64,000 nucleotides of DNA from Agrostemma githago (GCA_958450325.1 OY288241.1:53206078-53270077), one strand, 5' to 3'; positions 11,701-24,069 are shown, numbered from the stretch's first letter. The notes: generated from the sequence alone by a model not told the origin. Numbers and translations: made by a program.

Positions 11701-12637
11701 TACCCAACTTCTGTTCTCTGTATTTCGAGAAAGAAGTGAACACCAAAGCCAAAAATCTTAACCTAGAAACACCCGAGACGATTGACCCCAACATACCAGA
11801 CTTTTTTCAAAGTAAGGTAGGTGAGGGATCGTCATCAGCTGGCGGGTGGAGGACATTAGATGAGAAAGAGTACAATTGTGCTCACATGTACTTGTTATCA
11901 AACTGTGAAGTTTTGGAGCTGTACGAGAAGCAGTTTGTAACTGAATTTGTAGCTGTTAATCCACATTTAAATGCTGATGATGGTTGGAATAAGCATGAGG
12001 AACAGTTTCCCAGTTGGCTTAAGCAGCATGTAATTTCAGAGAATATTCAGGATGATTTGGTTAGGAGTCTAGAGTTAGGTCCTTTGTGGAAGGTTAGGAC
12101 TTGGAACCGGTATTCGGTGAATGGTTTCAATTTCCATACATTTGCCCATGGTAGCAGTAGGAGTAGATGTAATTTCAGTGTGAGTGTGTCGTCACTTGAG
12201 GGTGATGATTACTACGGTCTATTGGAGAACATCTTCGAGTTGTGTTATGTTGGAAATGATCGTGGGTATAGAGCTGTGATATTTAAATGCGAATGGAAGG
12301 ACAACTCAGCGCATGGTACTAGAGTACATAAAAGGTACAAACTAGTTGAAGTTAATCATACCAAAATATACTCCAAGTATAATCCGTTTATACATGCACA
12401 TCAAGCACACCAAGTGTACTTTGCGCCTTATCCAACCACAAAGAACGATAGAACTGTAAACCAGTGGTGGGCGGTGTTTAAAACTAAACCACGGGGGCAC
12501 TATGACATTGACCTCTTCCAAGAGAAGGTCATTTCTAGTGGTACAACATTGTCTCCAGTTGATGAGATTCTTTTCGCAATTGATGATGATGACAATAATG
12601 AGGTGGATGTGGGGGAAGATTTTGAAGACGATGAAGG

Positions 12638-13372
12638 TAGAGGTGATCAAACAGCCCAGGCCCATAAGCCCAACCCGACCCAGCTTTATATTTAATAGGG
12701 CTTGGGCTACGATTTTAGGCCCATAAAAGCCCAAAGCCCAGCCCCAAAGGCCCATGCTAAAAATTGGGCTGGATATGGGCCGTGTTTAAGGCCCTAAGGC
12801 CCGGCCCTAAGGCCCATTCGAGATTCATATTATATTATTATAATTTATAGGAATATGGTAAGAAGTCAAATTGCTACTTTACTGGTTAGTTTTTCAAATA
12901 ACTTGTTAATACTTGTTACTCTATTAATTTGTATGGTACCAAGAGTAATAGACGAGAAATCAAATTGCTACTTTATCAGTGGGCACACGTTAATAAGCTA
13001 ATTAAAGCAACTTTAACATAGATATCGTCTAAGTATGGTAAATAAAACATAATATTTCAATTTATCATGATAATATCCATGGTAATATTGCTCTAATTAG
13101 CTTATTAACGTGTGTCCAATGGGCACACGTTAGAAAAACCGATTATAAATTTGTATGTTTGGTAAAAAAACTAACAATATGCCTATGCAAATAACATGGC
13201 CCAAAAAGCCCATTTGGCCCAGGGGTCCATTAAAAGCCCTCTAGGGCTGGGTATGGGCTCCTTAAGAAGGCTCAATCAAATGGGCCGGCCCAGCCCAGCC
13301 CATGTGCTTGGGCTGTTTTTTTACTTCAAGCCCAGCCCAAGCCCGGCCCAGCCCAGCCCATAATCACCTCTA
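12638..13372. mobile_element. hAT-type MITE inside the transposase gene
   Basis: The ends TAGAGGTGAT and ATCACCTCTA are perfect 10-bp inverted repeats flanked by an exact 8-bp duplication GATGAAGG (12630-12637, 13373-13380), the hAT signature. The subterminal 100-150 bp at each side are runs of GGCCC/AGCCCA words. The middle is AT-rich and itself carries a hairpin element (12977-13121). No coding capacity. It interrupts the acidic C-terminal tail of the CACTA transposase. Confidence 0.93.
12977..13121. mobile_element. Hairpin MITE nested in the hAT-type MITE
   Basis: The arm beginning GGGCACACGTTAATAAGCTA is answered by the complement TAGCTTATTAACGTGTGTCC, about 30 bp with few mismatches. 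Immediately outside the right arm another GGGCACACGTTAG occurs in direct orientation (13121-13133). No clear target duplication is seen, so the class is open. Confidence 0.6.
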
Positions 13373-13661
13373 GATGAAGGTGGTGAGGAGGAGGAAGGTG
13401 CTTCTAGTGATATGGTCGAGTAGGAGGACGATACCAATGATTTAGAGGTCAATGACGAGGAGGAGGAAGATGACTACGAGGAAGAGGATGTGGTTGGTTC
13501 GAGTAGGCAAGTGGAAGATGACAACGACAGTGACGATGATTTCTAGTAGGGTATAGTTTTAGTAAGTTATATTATTTCAATATAGTAATCTACATTATAT
13601 ATTTTGGGCAAATTATTTCAATATTATGATGTCAATTTCTAACTTTCTACTATGTCTGCAG

Positions 13662-15222
13662 ATATGACGTTGGGCAGCAGACTGCGGTATGGTAGTGGGA
13701 GCAGCAGCAGCAGGAGGACCAGAACGAGGACCATCAGGAGGATAACGAGGAGGAGGAGTCGAACGAAGAGCAGCAGCCTGAACAACCACAACAGGATGAC
13801 GAGCTTCGATATTCAGACAACGGGCGCCTAATTATGAGCCCCGAGAAGACATGGTGAGACATTATATTTTCTTTTTTTGCGAGACATCATCTTATTTAAC
13901 TCTTTGGTGTAGGTTTCGGACTCGTGCGGTGGTGACTGGTGTGTCGGACAGTTTCCTGAAAGAGTTGACTACTTATTGCACTAGTTGGACCCAGGTGCCT
14001 CAGTGGCAGCGGGAGAAGTGGTTCGCCAACTTTAAGGTGCACCAAATTTTTTGTTTTATTAATTATCTTTTATTGTTTACGGATTACTAATACACTAACA
14101 ACAAACGATCTTGCAGATGAAACACTATTGGAATGAAGGTCTCGAGGTGGTTGCGTGAGACAGATACATGGACGTCGCGAAGCCCAAATTCAAAGACAAC
14201 ATGTGGAAGTTGGCAAGCGAGGGAAGGGCACATAAATATCTTAAAGGTTTGGTTACTCAATTATTGTTCATACTTGAATAGAAAGTTGTATATATCTTCA
14301 AAACGCTTATTGATCTCAAAGTGTATTAATTGTAGGTGACGTCATTCAACAGTTCGAAAAAGCCCGCTCCAACTCGAAGTTCCTTAAGAGATCCCTCCAG
14401 GCGAAGAAGAACAAGAGGCGGGGAGGGGACCCCGAGGTGGATGTGGAGCGCACCCACTACAGTGGGTCGCAGTCGACGCACCAGCGGGCTATGAATGTTA
14501 GTATTTCCTTCCCTTTGATTTTTATTTTGGATTCTTATTTAATGTTTTCATTATAAATATAAATGAGAAATCTACATGTACTGTCAACAGTTGAAGAAGC
14601 AAACCGGAGAACTCCCCCCGCCTGCGTAGTTATTTCTCGACACGAAGACCAAGGGGGACGACACCACCGGTCGAACATTCGCTACGAAGAAGGATGCCGC
14701 CATTTGGGTAAGTTTCAAACATAAGGCTTCTCTACTTTTTTTTTCTTTACAACTCACCTAATCATGACTCCAATTTCTTGTAGAGATCGTATATGGAGGC
14801 CACTAGAGCGCCCGAGGCTGAAGGTGTGGACCCGAGCGAGCTTTGGTTCAGAGTCGCGCAGGGATACCACAAGGGAGCGGTGTACGTTACGGAGAACGCT
14901 CATTCCCTCTAATGGACACCACCCAATGCTTGGGGGGGGGCATGCGACCTCGACGGAGTGTGTACCATCCGTCGTTGCTGAGATGAGGTCGGAACTTCGA
15001 AAGGAGAGGGCGCAACGGGCGGCTATGGCTGAGAAGATGGAGCAGGATGAGAGGCTGAAGATGCAGGAGTCTGTTAACCTGCAAATTCTAGAAGAGCTAC
15101 AGCGCCTGAGGAGCATGCAGCAGCAGAACTGTAACTCCGGCCCCATTCCCCGACACCGAGATCCTAGAGACCCGTTCAATGGGAGTGGTAGTGGCTCTTC
15201 AGCTAGTTTCCCTGTTAGCTGA
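13662..15222 (+). pseudogene. CACTA second gene (TnpA / Ptta-En/Spm family), inactivated
   Basis: This protein normally binds subterminal repeats. Exons read 13662-13853, 13913-14036, 14117-14246, 14336-14496, 14591-14707 and 14784-15222, all with GT-AG borders that keep frame. Recognisable parts are the glutamine/acidic N-terminus, VPQWQREKWFANF, KARSNSKFLKRSLQAKKNKR, and a C-terminal coiled coil (EMRSELRKERAQ to EELQRLRSMQQQ). Breaks: TAG in the first exon, TGA after GLEVVA, TAG after ELPPPA, TAA after ENAHSL and a frame change near a nine-G run at about 14935. The start may lie in an upstream exon not identified. Confidence 0.8.
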
Positions 15223-15405
15223 GTAGATTGAAAACAGTTTGTAGTTTGTGAATGTTTGTTGAAAACAGTTTGTAACAACACTTTTAATTTAGTGTACCTG
15301 TGACGTTTGCTTACTTGGTTGCCAATTCTGGAGTGTGAAGCTTGCGTAATGTTAGGAACAACGTTTGGAATGTTTGGAAAGATGTTTGGGAAGTATTGTG
15401 GTCGT
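15223..15405. other. CACTA 3' untranslated region left of the Tat insertion
   Basis: Contains two GAAAACAGTTTGTA direct repeats (15229, 15258 region). It continues after the Tat element at 30833. Confidence 0.55.
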
Positions 15406-15759
15406 TGTAGACACCCGCATTTTGACTGCCAGGTGTCTATGGTAGTTTCCAAAAAACACCCGATGATGATCGGACGCTAACGTGTTTCTACGCGCTCGGA
15501 TATGGGCTCAAAATCATTAGTTGCTGGCTTAAGCACTTACGGAGTAAAAATCTCACAAAACAGACCTCAAATTCGTTTCCGGTCAAATAAGACTAATTTG
15601 GGTCAGAACCGACACCGGAAATAAAACCGACTTTTAGCGATTGGGTCAACCTCGGTCAAAGTCGTTTCCAAGACACATAAAAACTGCCACACAAGCATAA
15701 AAAAGTCCAACTCAAAAGCAAAACCCACAAAATATCCAATTCAAGGTCCAAAACCGGAC

Positions 15760-17170
15760 CACTCGATCTAGCTGACCCACTCGATCGAGTGTCAGCTCAC
15801 TCGATCGAGTGGGCCCTCATTCAAGCCCGACTGCTGGCACAATGGGCCACTCGACCGAGTCAGCCACTTACTCGGTCGAGTAACCCTAGCCGGGTGTGCA
15901 TAGCCTAGCCTATATATACACCCTCATGCACATACTTTTGAACAACTTTTTGAAACCTAATAAAACCCTAAACTCACATACAAACCCTAACCCTAGCGTT
16001 TAGGAATTCGAACCCTAACCACCACAACTTAGCCTACATATCGATACTCCCATGCAAGCCACAATTACGAGTCCCGTCCGAGAACAAGAACATGTAGGTT
16101 GAGGGTGCAAAACCCTTCTTCTTCCCTTCTCCTCCCTCTCTCGGCTTCTTCCTCTTTTTCGTCGTTTTTTTTGTCTTTATTTATTTATTTTATCATCGCA
16201 TTCTAATATCGGTAATATATCTAGCATAAAACATTAAAATGCTTGTGAATTTGTGTCGAATGTGAGTGATGTTGGGATAAGGAAACCCGAATATACAAGA
16301 GTATTGCACTCAGCGTTGCCGGTCGCCTATCCCATCACCCCGATCATTTGATTATTGAAACAAGTCAACTTAAACAATAATTTTTATCTTCGTTCGCATC
16401 ATTATTCAATCGCATATTCCATCAATTAAAAACTACTTTCAAAGCAAGCATCTCTTTTAATAAGCGTCGAAACCCGTTGATGCGGATCCGACATCAAACA
16501 ATTTGCGAGAATTAATTATGAAGTCGGGATGCGGAGGGAATCAAGTTGAGTTTTCTTTTAATTAAAGTATCGATCTATCAGATTCGATACCAATTCCATA
16601 ATTGGATATCAAATCTAACGATCTAGTCAAATAAATTAATTAACACGGTTTTCGTTGATGCTAATATATATGTCTTCTAATTCAATCGAATTAATTACGA
16701 CATTAATAAACGCGGAGAAAATTTATATCGTGCTAGTTAACTTAAAACGACTTATAGCCTTTTTCTTCAAATTTCTCTCTAGCATTCGGTACCGTTTCAA
16801 TAAGCGGATATCGGGCACGACGAGAATCATAAATATAAATTGGACGTAAATCATACAATATTTAAGCCCAATCCGTCGAATTATCAAAATCAAAAAAGCA
16901 ATTTCGAATCAATAAAAATTGCAAAGCAAACCCTAGTTTGTACAGGGGGCACTCAATCGAGTGCCTATCCCACTCGGTCGAGTGGCACCCCAAAAACGAG
17001 ACAGAATGCTATCTTGACAACCACTCGGTCGAGTCTCGCCATGACTCGATCGAGTGGCCGTGCACTTGGTCGAGTTCTCTCATAATTCGGTCGAGTGACG
17101 TCTCGAAATTCGGACAGAACACTTTTCAGAGGTCCACTCGGTCGAGTCCCTCAATGACTCGGTCGAGTGG
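15760..17170. repeat. ACTCGRTCGAGT palindrome clusters, 5' LTR
   Basis: Two clusters, roughly five copies upstream of the TATA box (15760-15890) and eight downstream (16945-17170), of CACTCGATCGAGTG and variants with GGTC or GACC at the centre. The arms CTCG...CGAG are the most conserved part; spacing is irregular. Confidence 0.9.
15911..15919 (+). promoter_or_regulatory. Tat LTR TATA box
   Basis: CCTATATATACACCC about 505 bp into the LTR, conserved in the 3' LTR at 28782-28792. Likely core promoter of the element. Confidence 0.65.
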
Positions 17171-17971
17171 CCCCTCTATCACGTCAAACCGTGAGTCCTA
17201 CAATACCATTCAAGTCTCGTTAACTTTTTTTTCGTGACTTAGGTCAACACGTGTCTAATCTATCCCGTGAAACATCACTTTTTTCAAAACCATGCATCAT
17301 CATATTCAAGTCATTCTATATTACTCTATATTTACGCGAACCATTATTATCGTTATACCGTTACTAACCGTTTGTCACTTTTCTTGTTGATTTATTTGTT
17401 TATTTTATCGTACTAAAATGAACCTTCGCTTGTAAAATACAACTTTGACGTTAAAATTTTAGTTGCATTAAATCGACATAGAAACCCATTCAATTCTTTC
17501 ACATGTTTAGGGAAAATAATCTTTGCATATCATTTTCACCGAACTACTAAATCGCGTATTAGAAATTCATTCGATATCCTTGAAGAGGCCGCTAATGTGC
17601 GGTCGGGGTTGGGTGTCCTTTGTGGGCTTCCTAACACGTACTCTCACCCCTTACTCAGAACCTCGGTTTCCGGATGCCCGAAACCGTTGGCGCACGAAAG
17701 TCATTCAATACACGATAACCGGTTGTGACGGTATCGGTATCAAATGCTAAGGGACGAACCCAATAAACTCTGACATCGGAAATGGGCCGTATTTTGTACA
17801 TGGCCCACTACGACATAGAGTGGGTTCGAACGGGCCCGAACTCCCACAAAGTTCGGTGGCGACTCCACTTTGATTTAAATTTCAATTCGATCCATTCTCA
17901 TATGGAGATTCATTCGCCTCCCCAAACTCGCGCGTGGCCGCGTCGTGGTGGACCTACGTCGTGTCCACAAT

Positions 17972-17990
17972 TAGGCGACTCCGCTGGGGA
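17972..17990 (+). other. Tat element primer binding site
   Basis: AGGCGACTCCGCTGGGGA two to four bases after the LTR end, one mismatch from TGGCGACTCCGCTGGGGA, the tRNA-Arg-type PBS I know from Tat/Ogre elements. Confidence 0.75.
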
Positions 17991-19052
17991 TTAACTGATG
18001 CGTGACTTACCATCGGCATCCTCGGGGTGAGACTCAAATAGAAATCGTTTGACTAGTACAATACGCGTTTTAGTTTTACGGTTCATGCATAACCCCATAT
18101 TTTCCCGGGCCGGCACTCGGGACCGACGTCCCACTATACCGCGATGTATTCCAATATGGATATGTCAAAGGTGTCCATAGTCGATTCGAGTGGGTTTCGC
18201 GGCATGTTCTAAGCTCAACTCGACTTAGAAAGTCCGTCCCGATCAACGTCTAGACTATGTACACTGGTATAGACCCTACTCAGACCGACCGAGACTTAGT
18301 GTAAAGCATACATGGCGTCGTTATAATGCTTGCCTGACTACGTGCTACTTGGTTCCCGTGTCGTTTTCAAAAACCGTCAACTTTTTCAAAGAATACATCT
18401 TTTTCAAGATATTCAATTTCAAAACCCGGGTCGTATACCGAATTTAGAACTTATGATTTTACTCAAAATGGCCTATTTTTAGCCGGTACGCTGCCCATTT
18501 CAAAACTCGAAAACATTTTCGAACTTTCAATTTTGGGGCTCGATACACTTTCCGATTTCTTCGAAAAAATTGGCCCCTTTCCCCGGGTTTTCTCGGACTT
18601 TCCAAAAATAATCTATTTTCAAAACCTTCCTCTTCTTAGGACTTCCCGTATTTAGCAGTGTCGGGTCATGTCATAAGTCGTCGAAGTATTTAGCGTCGAA
18701 ACTCTGTCGATCTTACATCGCGAGTTTCTCCCCTATCCCAGTCCGCCTTATCAGACTAAGGCAAGGCCCACCTGCGTTGGACATACTCCTACAAATGAAG
18801 GACCCGTTTACACAATCGAGTCTAAAAGTCTGGGGATGTCTCACGTGGACCTTTCTTCGAACAGGGCTCGGCCCATCCGCCGAATCCTAAGGAAGGCCCA
18901 CTTTTCACAAATCACCCGTCTAGGTGTCTTTTCCTAGTCATTTCCTTTTTCAGTCTTGTTCGGGCTGTACTTTCTATTCCGAGATCCGGGCTAGTTTCTG
19001 ATTACGTGGTGTTCTAACAGATAGGCCACCCGAAACCAGATATGAACGCAAG
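17991..19052 (+). other. Tat leader, non-coding
   Basis: Untranslated leader between PBS and gag, no gene seen. TTTTCAAAA words are frequent at 18370-18610. Confidence 0.6.
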
Positions 19053-20533
19053 ATGGACGCATTGAAGGACGCCCTAGCCAAGATCGAAGCCCAATTGACT
19101 GCCATCCAGACTAACCAAACGACACTCGCCACTCGCGTGAGCGCCATGGAGAAGGGGACTCCTCCTGCTGGATCTGAGCCCACTGGGCCATAGCTGAACT
19201 AATCAGCGCTGTTCGCTGGCTCGAGGAACAGGTTCACATGTCAACAAACAACTCGATCCACACTGAAATTGCTCGTTCCTATTCGCCTTTAAATGACGAC
19301 CTACCTGCTAATCTCAACCTCACGAGAATTCCAATGTTTGAGGGTACCGAAGACCCGGTCCACCACATCCGGGCTTTCAAAGATTTTATGGCGGTAAAAG
19401 GGGTGAAGTCCACCATGTTTACGCACTTATTCCCTTCCTCCCTTGAAAAGCATCCCAAGGCCTGGTACTACAGGCTCGATTCCAAGAAATATAAATCTTG
19501 GGATGATGTGGCGACTGAATTTGCTCGGAATTACGCTGATAATACCGAGATCCAAACTACAATGCGTACTCTGAAAGTGATGGCCCAAGAGCCCAAAGAA
19601 GGGTTCACCAAATATCTGCAGAGATGGCGGGCCGAGAGTGTGAAGCTGGTTGATAAGCCCAGAGAGAAAGTGCTAGTGGAGGCGTTTGTCAAGAACCTCC
19701 TCCCTTCCTACCGGGTCCATCTTCGGTATGCTGTTATCCCCAATTTTGCTACCCTAACTGAAATGGGTACAAGGATCGAGGACAACTTACGGTTAGAGAG
19801 CCTGACTAAGGCCTCTACCAAGGGCTATCAAGGGGCAAGCTCATCTGCGAGCAAGCCCACACTTGCAGCTGCAACTCGCAGCATCTTCGATGAGGTAAAT
19901 CTGCTTGACACCTCATCCAAAAAGAATACACTAACTCGGGTATTCACGGATATAGGGACTACCTATACCTACGCCCTACAAAGGCTATCTTCTAAAGGCC
20001 TTATCCAACCAATAGGCCCGACTCCCGAACTTCCAGTGAAGAAAAGGCCCAAGAGCTACAATGTCCAAGCCTATTGCCAATATCACCGAGGTAATGGGCA
20101 TAACACAGAAAGATGTTGGAAGCTGAAGCATCTGATCCAAGATCTGATCGAAAGCGGGAAAATACCGTTGCCCGGAGACAAGCCGAGCAACAAAGAAAAC
20201 CCGTTCAGTACCCATGCTATATTCACGGGAGAGGTAATCGACTGTTCTCACCTCATTTCCCCATATATCCCACAAATCAACGGGATATGGTTCGATGACA
20301 ATAACGACGTTTACCTAGCCAAAGGGGAAGCTGTCCCCATCACCACTGAAGAGGTCCGAAAAGCTAAGTCCAAAGCCTTAGCCACTAACCACCTCGCTAC
20401 AGCTGGGCGCTCTACTCCCACAACCTTCACTGAACTTGCCAGGACGGAATCCACTCTCGAGGAACCAAGCAACGACACGACCTTGGTCCGACAATTGAAG
20501 AGGGTTCGAGCTGATCTAACCATATGGCACTGA
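19053..20533 (+). pseudogene. Tat gag, frameshifted
   Basis: Gag forms the cytoplasmic particle that packages element RNA. A short coiled-coil N-terminus starts at ATG 19053 (MDALKDALAKIEAQL) and changes frame near 19190. The main part contains a retrotransposon gag domain (PMFEGTEDPVHHIRAFKDF, WYYRLDSKKYKSWDDV, FTKYLQRWRAESVKL) and the lineage-typical zinc motif CQYHRGNGHNTERC before WKLKHLIQDLI. It ends prematurely at 20531 just before the protease frame. Confidence 0.88.
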
Positions 20534-20545
20534 CTAAGGCTCTCG

Positions 20546-21397
20546 ATGAGATCAAGGTCGATTCACAGGTTACCCCCTGCGGAAATGGTAGCCACTATTA
20601 TGCCCTATCTCAAGGGCAAATCCAAGGAAGAAGGCCCGCTTATCACCTTCTCTGAATCTGATCTGCCACCGTTCGGGCCCAATCATAATCTGGCCTTATA
20701 CATCACGGTCATTTGCCGAGGGAAGTACCTCCCAATGACCCTAATCGACGACAGATCCGCCGTGAATGTCCTACCCCTAAGGACCGCTAGGGCCCTCGGA
20801 ATCACAGATGCCGACTATCTCCCAACGGCGCAAACTATCCAGGCTTTTGACGGAAGCCCAAAACCAGTCGCCGGGGCCGTTAAATTGACAACCATAACGG
20901 GCCCAATCGAAAAAGAACTGGAGTTCCAGGTGATTGATGTCACCTTATCCTTCAACTTGCTACTCGGAAGGCCTTGGATCCACGCGGTCAAGGCCGTGTC
21001 CTCTACCCTAAATAGGAAGGTCAAGATGTCACTTCAAGACGGTGTCATCACACTAGAGGCCACCCCCATTACCCTCGCAAGCTGCAATGCTACGGGTCGG
21101 GCCGACCCACGAGGATTTGATTTCGTGGGCATGATCGAGGAGGAATATCTCTTCAGGCCTTACTTCACCACTAGCATCGACACAATGCTACAAAACTTGG
21201 GCTACTTACTGGGGGCTACCTCGAGGCCATATCTTCCATCTGGGAAGATTATCGAGGTCCTAAATGATGGCGAATCACAGTTCGGATTGGGTTATGCTAT
21301 AACCCCGGAAAATGTGGTCCGGGCCGGTATCCACAAGGCCACCAACATCCTCAAGGGCACTTACTTAGGCCCTTATAGCCCAAAGTTAACTGACTAA
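20546..21397 (+). pseudogene. Tat aspartic protease region
   Basis: The frame continues the gag frame after a stop at 20531. The retroviral-type active-site loop reads MTLIDDRSAVNVLP, where the family has D-x-G-S-A: the glycine is arginine (GGA to AGA), which should abolish catalysis. The flap and second hydrophobic motif (FNLLLGRPWIH) are present. The protease would cut the Gag-Pol precursor. Confidence 0.85.
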
Positions 21398-21427
21398 TTC
21401 GTTACTCCAGTCTTTGGAGCTACTCAA

Positions 21428-22093
21428 GTGGGCCTCTACCAACCCACCATCACATATCCCGAGACCAAAACGGCTCGGGAATGCAATTTCATCCCCGATG
21501 ATATATTCACCCTTGTTCAAGCCGAGTCCAAGGACGGGGAAAACAACTCTGAGCCCGTGCTGGGGCTCCTATTCGGAGAAAACAAGGTCGTCCCTGCTCC
21601 AAAGGATGATTTGGTCAACCTGATCCTCCGCAGCGATCGGTTTGACCCAACCAAGCTAATCTCTGAAGTCGGTGTAGACACCGAGAAAAGGGCCTGGAGG
21701 AAAACCATCAAGTGGACCGAGAGCCAAGGACGGACCTACAAGTTAACCACCGACGAGGGAGACATGCCGGATACCGAGTCCGAGTCTGAGTCGGAGTCGG
21801 AGTCCAAGTCTGGAGGGTCTGGTTCTAGAGTCGAGTCTGTAACCCCTCTTCCCTTAGCCACTTCCACTGAGGTCTCGGGGCCTGTCCCAGGACCTCTCCC
21901 TATCTCGCCACTGACCAACGAGCAGATGGCCGCTCTATTCGAGCTTTTCTCAAAATTTACCATTAATAATAATAATAACGAATATCGTTCTGCTTATGAC
22001 TTGTCTTTTTCCAAAATTCTCTCGATTTCAAAAATTTTATATGCAATGACATTGAGAAACCCGACGAACAGGTACCTCTACCTCCGCATCTGA
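21428..22093 (+). pseudogene. Tat protease-RT spacer
   Basis: The 221-codon frame is the variable linker between protease and reverse transcriptase, with an acidic Ser/Glu repeat (SESESESES) near 21780 and a low-complexity Asn run at 21965. It leaves the pol frame near 22000. No enzymatic motif. Confidence 0.6.
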
Positions 22094-24069
22094 TCGAGCA
22101 ACTCGAACAAACGGAGTCCCGAGATCCGGTAATCGAAGAAACCGAGTCCATCAATGTGGGAACCACTTTAGAACCCCAGATGCTTAAGTTGGGCCTATCC
22201 TTAGATCCCGAGGAGTGAAAACAATTCACAGACCTCCTCCAGGAATTCAAGGACGTCTTCGCATGGTCCTACAAGGACATGCCGGGAATAGATCGGTAAA
22301 TAGCTGAAAACCGAATACCCATCAAAGATGGGTGTAAACCGGTAAAACAAAAACTCAGAAGAATGAGGCCCAAATGGTCCCTCAAAGTCAAAGAAGAAGT
22401 CGACAAGCAATTCAAAGCGGGCTTTATACAAGTGTCTGAATATCCATACTAGGTCGCGAACATCGTGCCGGTACCCAAGAAGGACGGCAAGGTGCGGGTA
22501 TGTGTAGATTTCCGGGACCTTAATAAGGCCAGTCCAAAAGACAATTTTCCGTTACCACACATCGACATACTGGTGGATAACACGGCCGATCATGCCCTTC
22601 TATCATTCATGGACGAGTATGCAGGATACAATCAAATTAAAATGGCAGAAGAGGATATGAGTAAGACCACCTTCATTACACCTTGAGGTACTTACTGTTA
22701 CACCGTTATGCCATTTGGGCTTATCAACGCCGGAGCCACTTATCAACGGACCGCCACTACTTTATTACATGATATGATGCATAAAGAAGTGGAGGTTTAT
22801 GTCGACGACATGATCGTCAAATCCAAGGACCGAAGCGGGCACATCACGGCCCTAAGAAAGTTCTTTACCAAGCTACGAAAATACAACATGAGACTGAACC
22901 CTCGAAAATACTACGAAAATGCAGTTTCGGAGTAACGTCGGGCAAATTTCTGAGCCATATCGTGAGCCAACGCGGCATCGAGGTCGACCCAGCTAAAATC
23001 AAGGCCATTACCGAGATGCAGCCACCCAAGACCGAAAAGAAATAAGGGGGTTTCTCGGGAAAGTCCAATATATCAGTCGATTCATTTCAAAGCTAACCAT
23101 GGTATGTGAGCCCATTTTCAAAAAACTGAAGATCGGAGAACGAGTACTGTGGGACGACAAATGTCAAACGACTTTCGATAACATCAAGGAGATCCTGTCT
23201 GCACCGCCGGTATTAATGCCACCTCAACCCGGTTTGCCTCTGTCGTTATACCTAACAACGACCGAGACAGCCATGGGGGCTATGCTGGCCTAGACAGTCA
23301 ATTCAGAAGAACGGGCTATTTACTACATCAGTAAAAAGTTCCTAGAATACGAATGCAAGTATACAATGGTCGATAAGACGTGCCTAGCTCTAGTTTGGGC
23401 CACTAAAAAGCTCCGACATTACATGCTCAGTCACGAGGTACATGTATTATCCAAAATGGATCCTATCAAGTACCTGTTCGAGAAGCCCATCCTCAATGGC
23501 AGGATGTCCAGATGGACTTTAATGTCATCTGAGTTCGACCTCAAGTTTGTACCATTGAAAGCCATCAAGGGCCGGGTAGTGGCAGAATTCCTCGCCGATA
23601 GTCCGATATCCGAAGAGGGACACACCGATACTTGGGCCTTTCCTGATGAAGACATATTCCATACCGACACCGAAACCTGGGATTTGTATTTTGATGGAGC
23701 ATCCAATTTCCAAGGATTTGGGGTCGGGATTCTGTTAATCTCACCACAAGGGTAGCACACCTCGTTATCCATCAAATTGGACTTTGACGTGACCAATAAC
23801 GCAGCCGAATACGAAGCATGCATTCACGGGTTGCAAGTCGCCGCTGATATAGGGGTAACAAACCTCCGGGTCCACGGTGATTCATCATTGGTCATCAATC
23901 AAGCGCTCCAAAAATGGAAAACTCGGAACGCCAATCTCGTGGCTTACCAAGCACGAGTAAGGGTTCTAGAGAAACAATTCCAGAAGGTGGAATATATCTA
24001 CCTGCCCCCGGAAGAAAATCAATTTGCAGATGCACTTTCCAAATTAGCATCCCTGCTAAATATACCGGA
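22094..24069 (+). pseudogene. Tat reverse transcriptase and dual RNase H, inactivated
   Basis: RT motifs: VPVPKKDGKVRVCVDFRDLN, FMDEYAGYNQIKM, MPFGLINAGATYQR and catalytic YVDDMIV at 22798. The degenerate gypsy RNase H follows (TCLALVWATKKLRHYM), then a second, archaeal-type RNase H: WDLYFDGASNFQG, NNAAEYEACIHGL, VHGDSSLVINQ, ENQFADALSKLA. The double RNase H is diagnostic of Tat. Stops at 22216, 22297, 22450, 22684, 23291 and 23753 and frameshifts near 22915 and 23040 inactivate it; at least three stops replace Trp codons of the family consensus. Confidence 0.93.

Larger units (their letters stand above)
9246..13546 (+). pseudogene. CACTA transposase (TnpD / tnp2 family), inactivated
   Basis: The protein would catalyse cutting and joining of the element ends. 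From ATG 9246 it shows a transposase-associated zinc domain (CPCVKCKN, HGE), then the tnp2 core (KIDACPDGCMLFWKDD, RWHKEE, GFAPFG, LPPWLSL, WTINDFPAYGMLSGWST), a DUF4218 segment (MIFPPSFFNLMEHLPVHLP) and a DUF4216 segment (GPLWKVRTWNRYSVNGFNFH), ending in an acidic tail. One 84-bp intron (11534-11617, GT-AG) still joins frames correctly. Breaks: a frameshift near 9510, TAA at 10364, a frameshift near 10880, TGA at 10925-10930 where the family has Arg, a hAT-type MITE at 12638, and TAG at 13421. It cannot make full-length protein. Confidence 0.93.
15406..17969 (+). mobile_element. Tat element 5' LTR
   Basis: 2564 bp, TG...CA. The first 34 bp form a hairpin (TAGACACC 15408-15415, GGTGTCTA 15432-15439). 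ACTCGATCGAGT-type palindromes lie at 15760-15890 and 16945-17170. Confidence 0.9.

Noticed and set aside
12342..12755. Minus-strand frame spanning the TnpD C-terminus and the hAT-type MITE
   Set aside because: Crosses a transposon boundary and has no family match.
15760..17170. CRISPR-like or satellite array made of ACTCGRTCGAGT repeats
   Set aside because: Spacing is irregular, the repeats are short palindromes inside LTRs, and the DNA is plant nuclear.
21736..22431. Minus-strand frames opposite Tat pol
   Set aside because: Shadows of the sense coding sequence; unlike 25884-27562 they have no domain or promoter.
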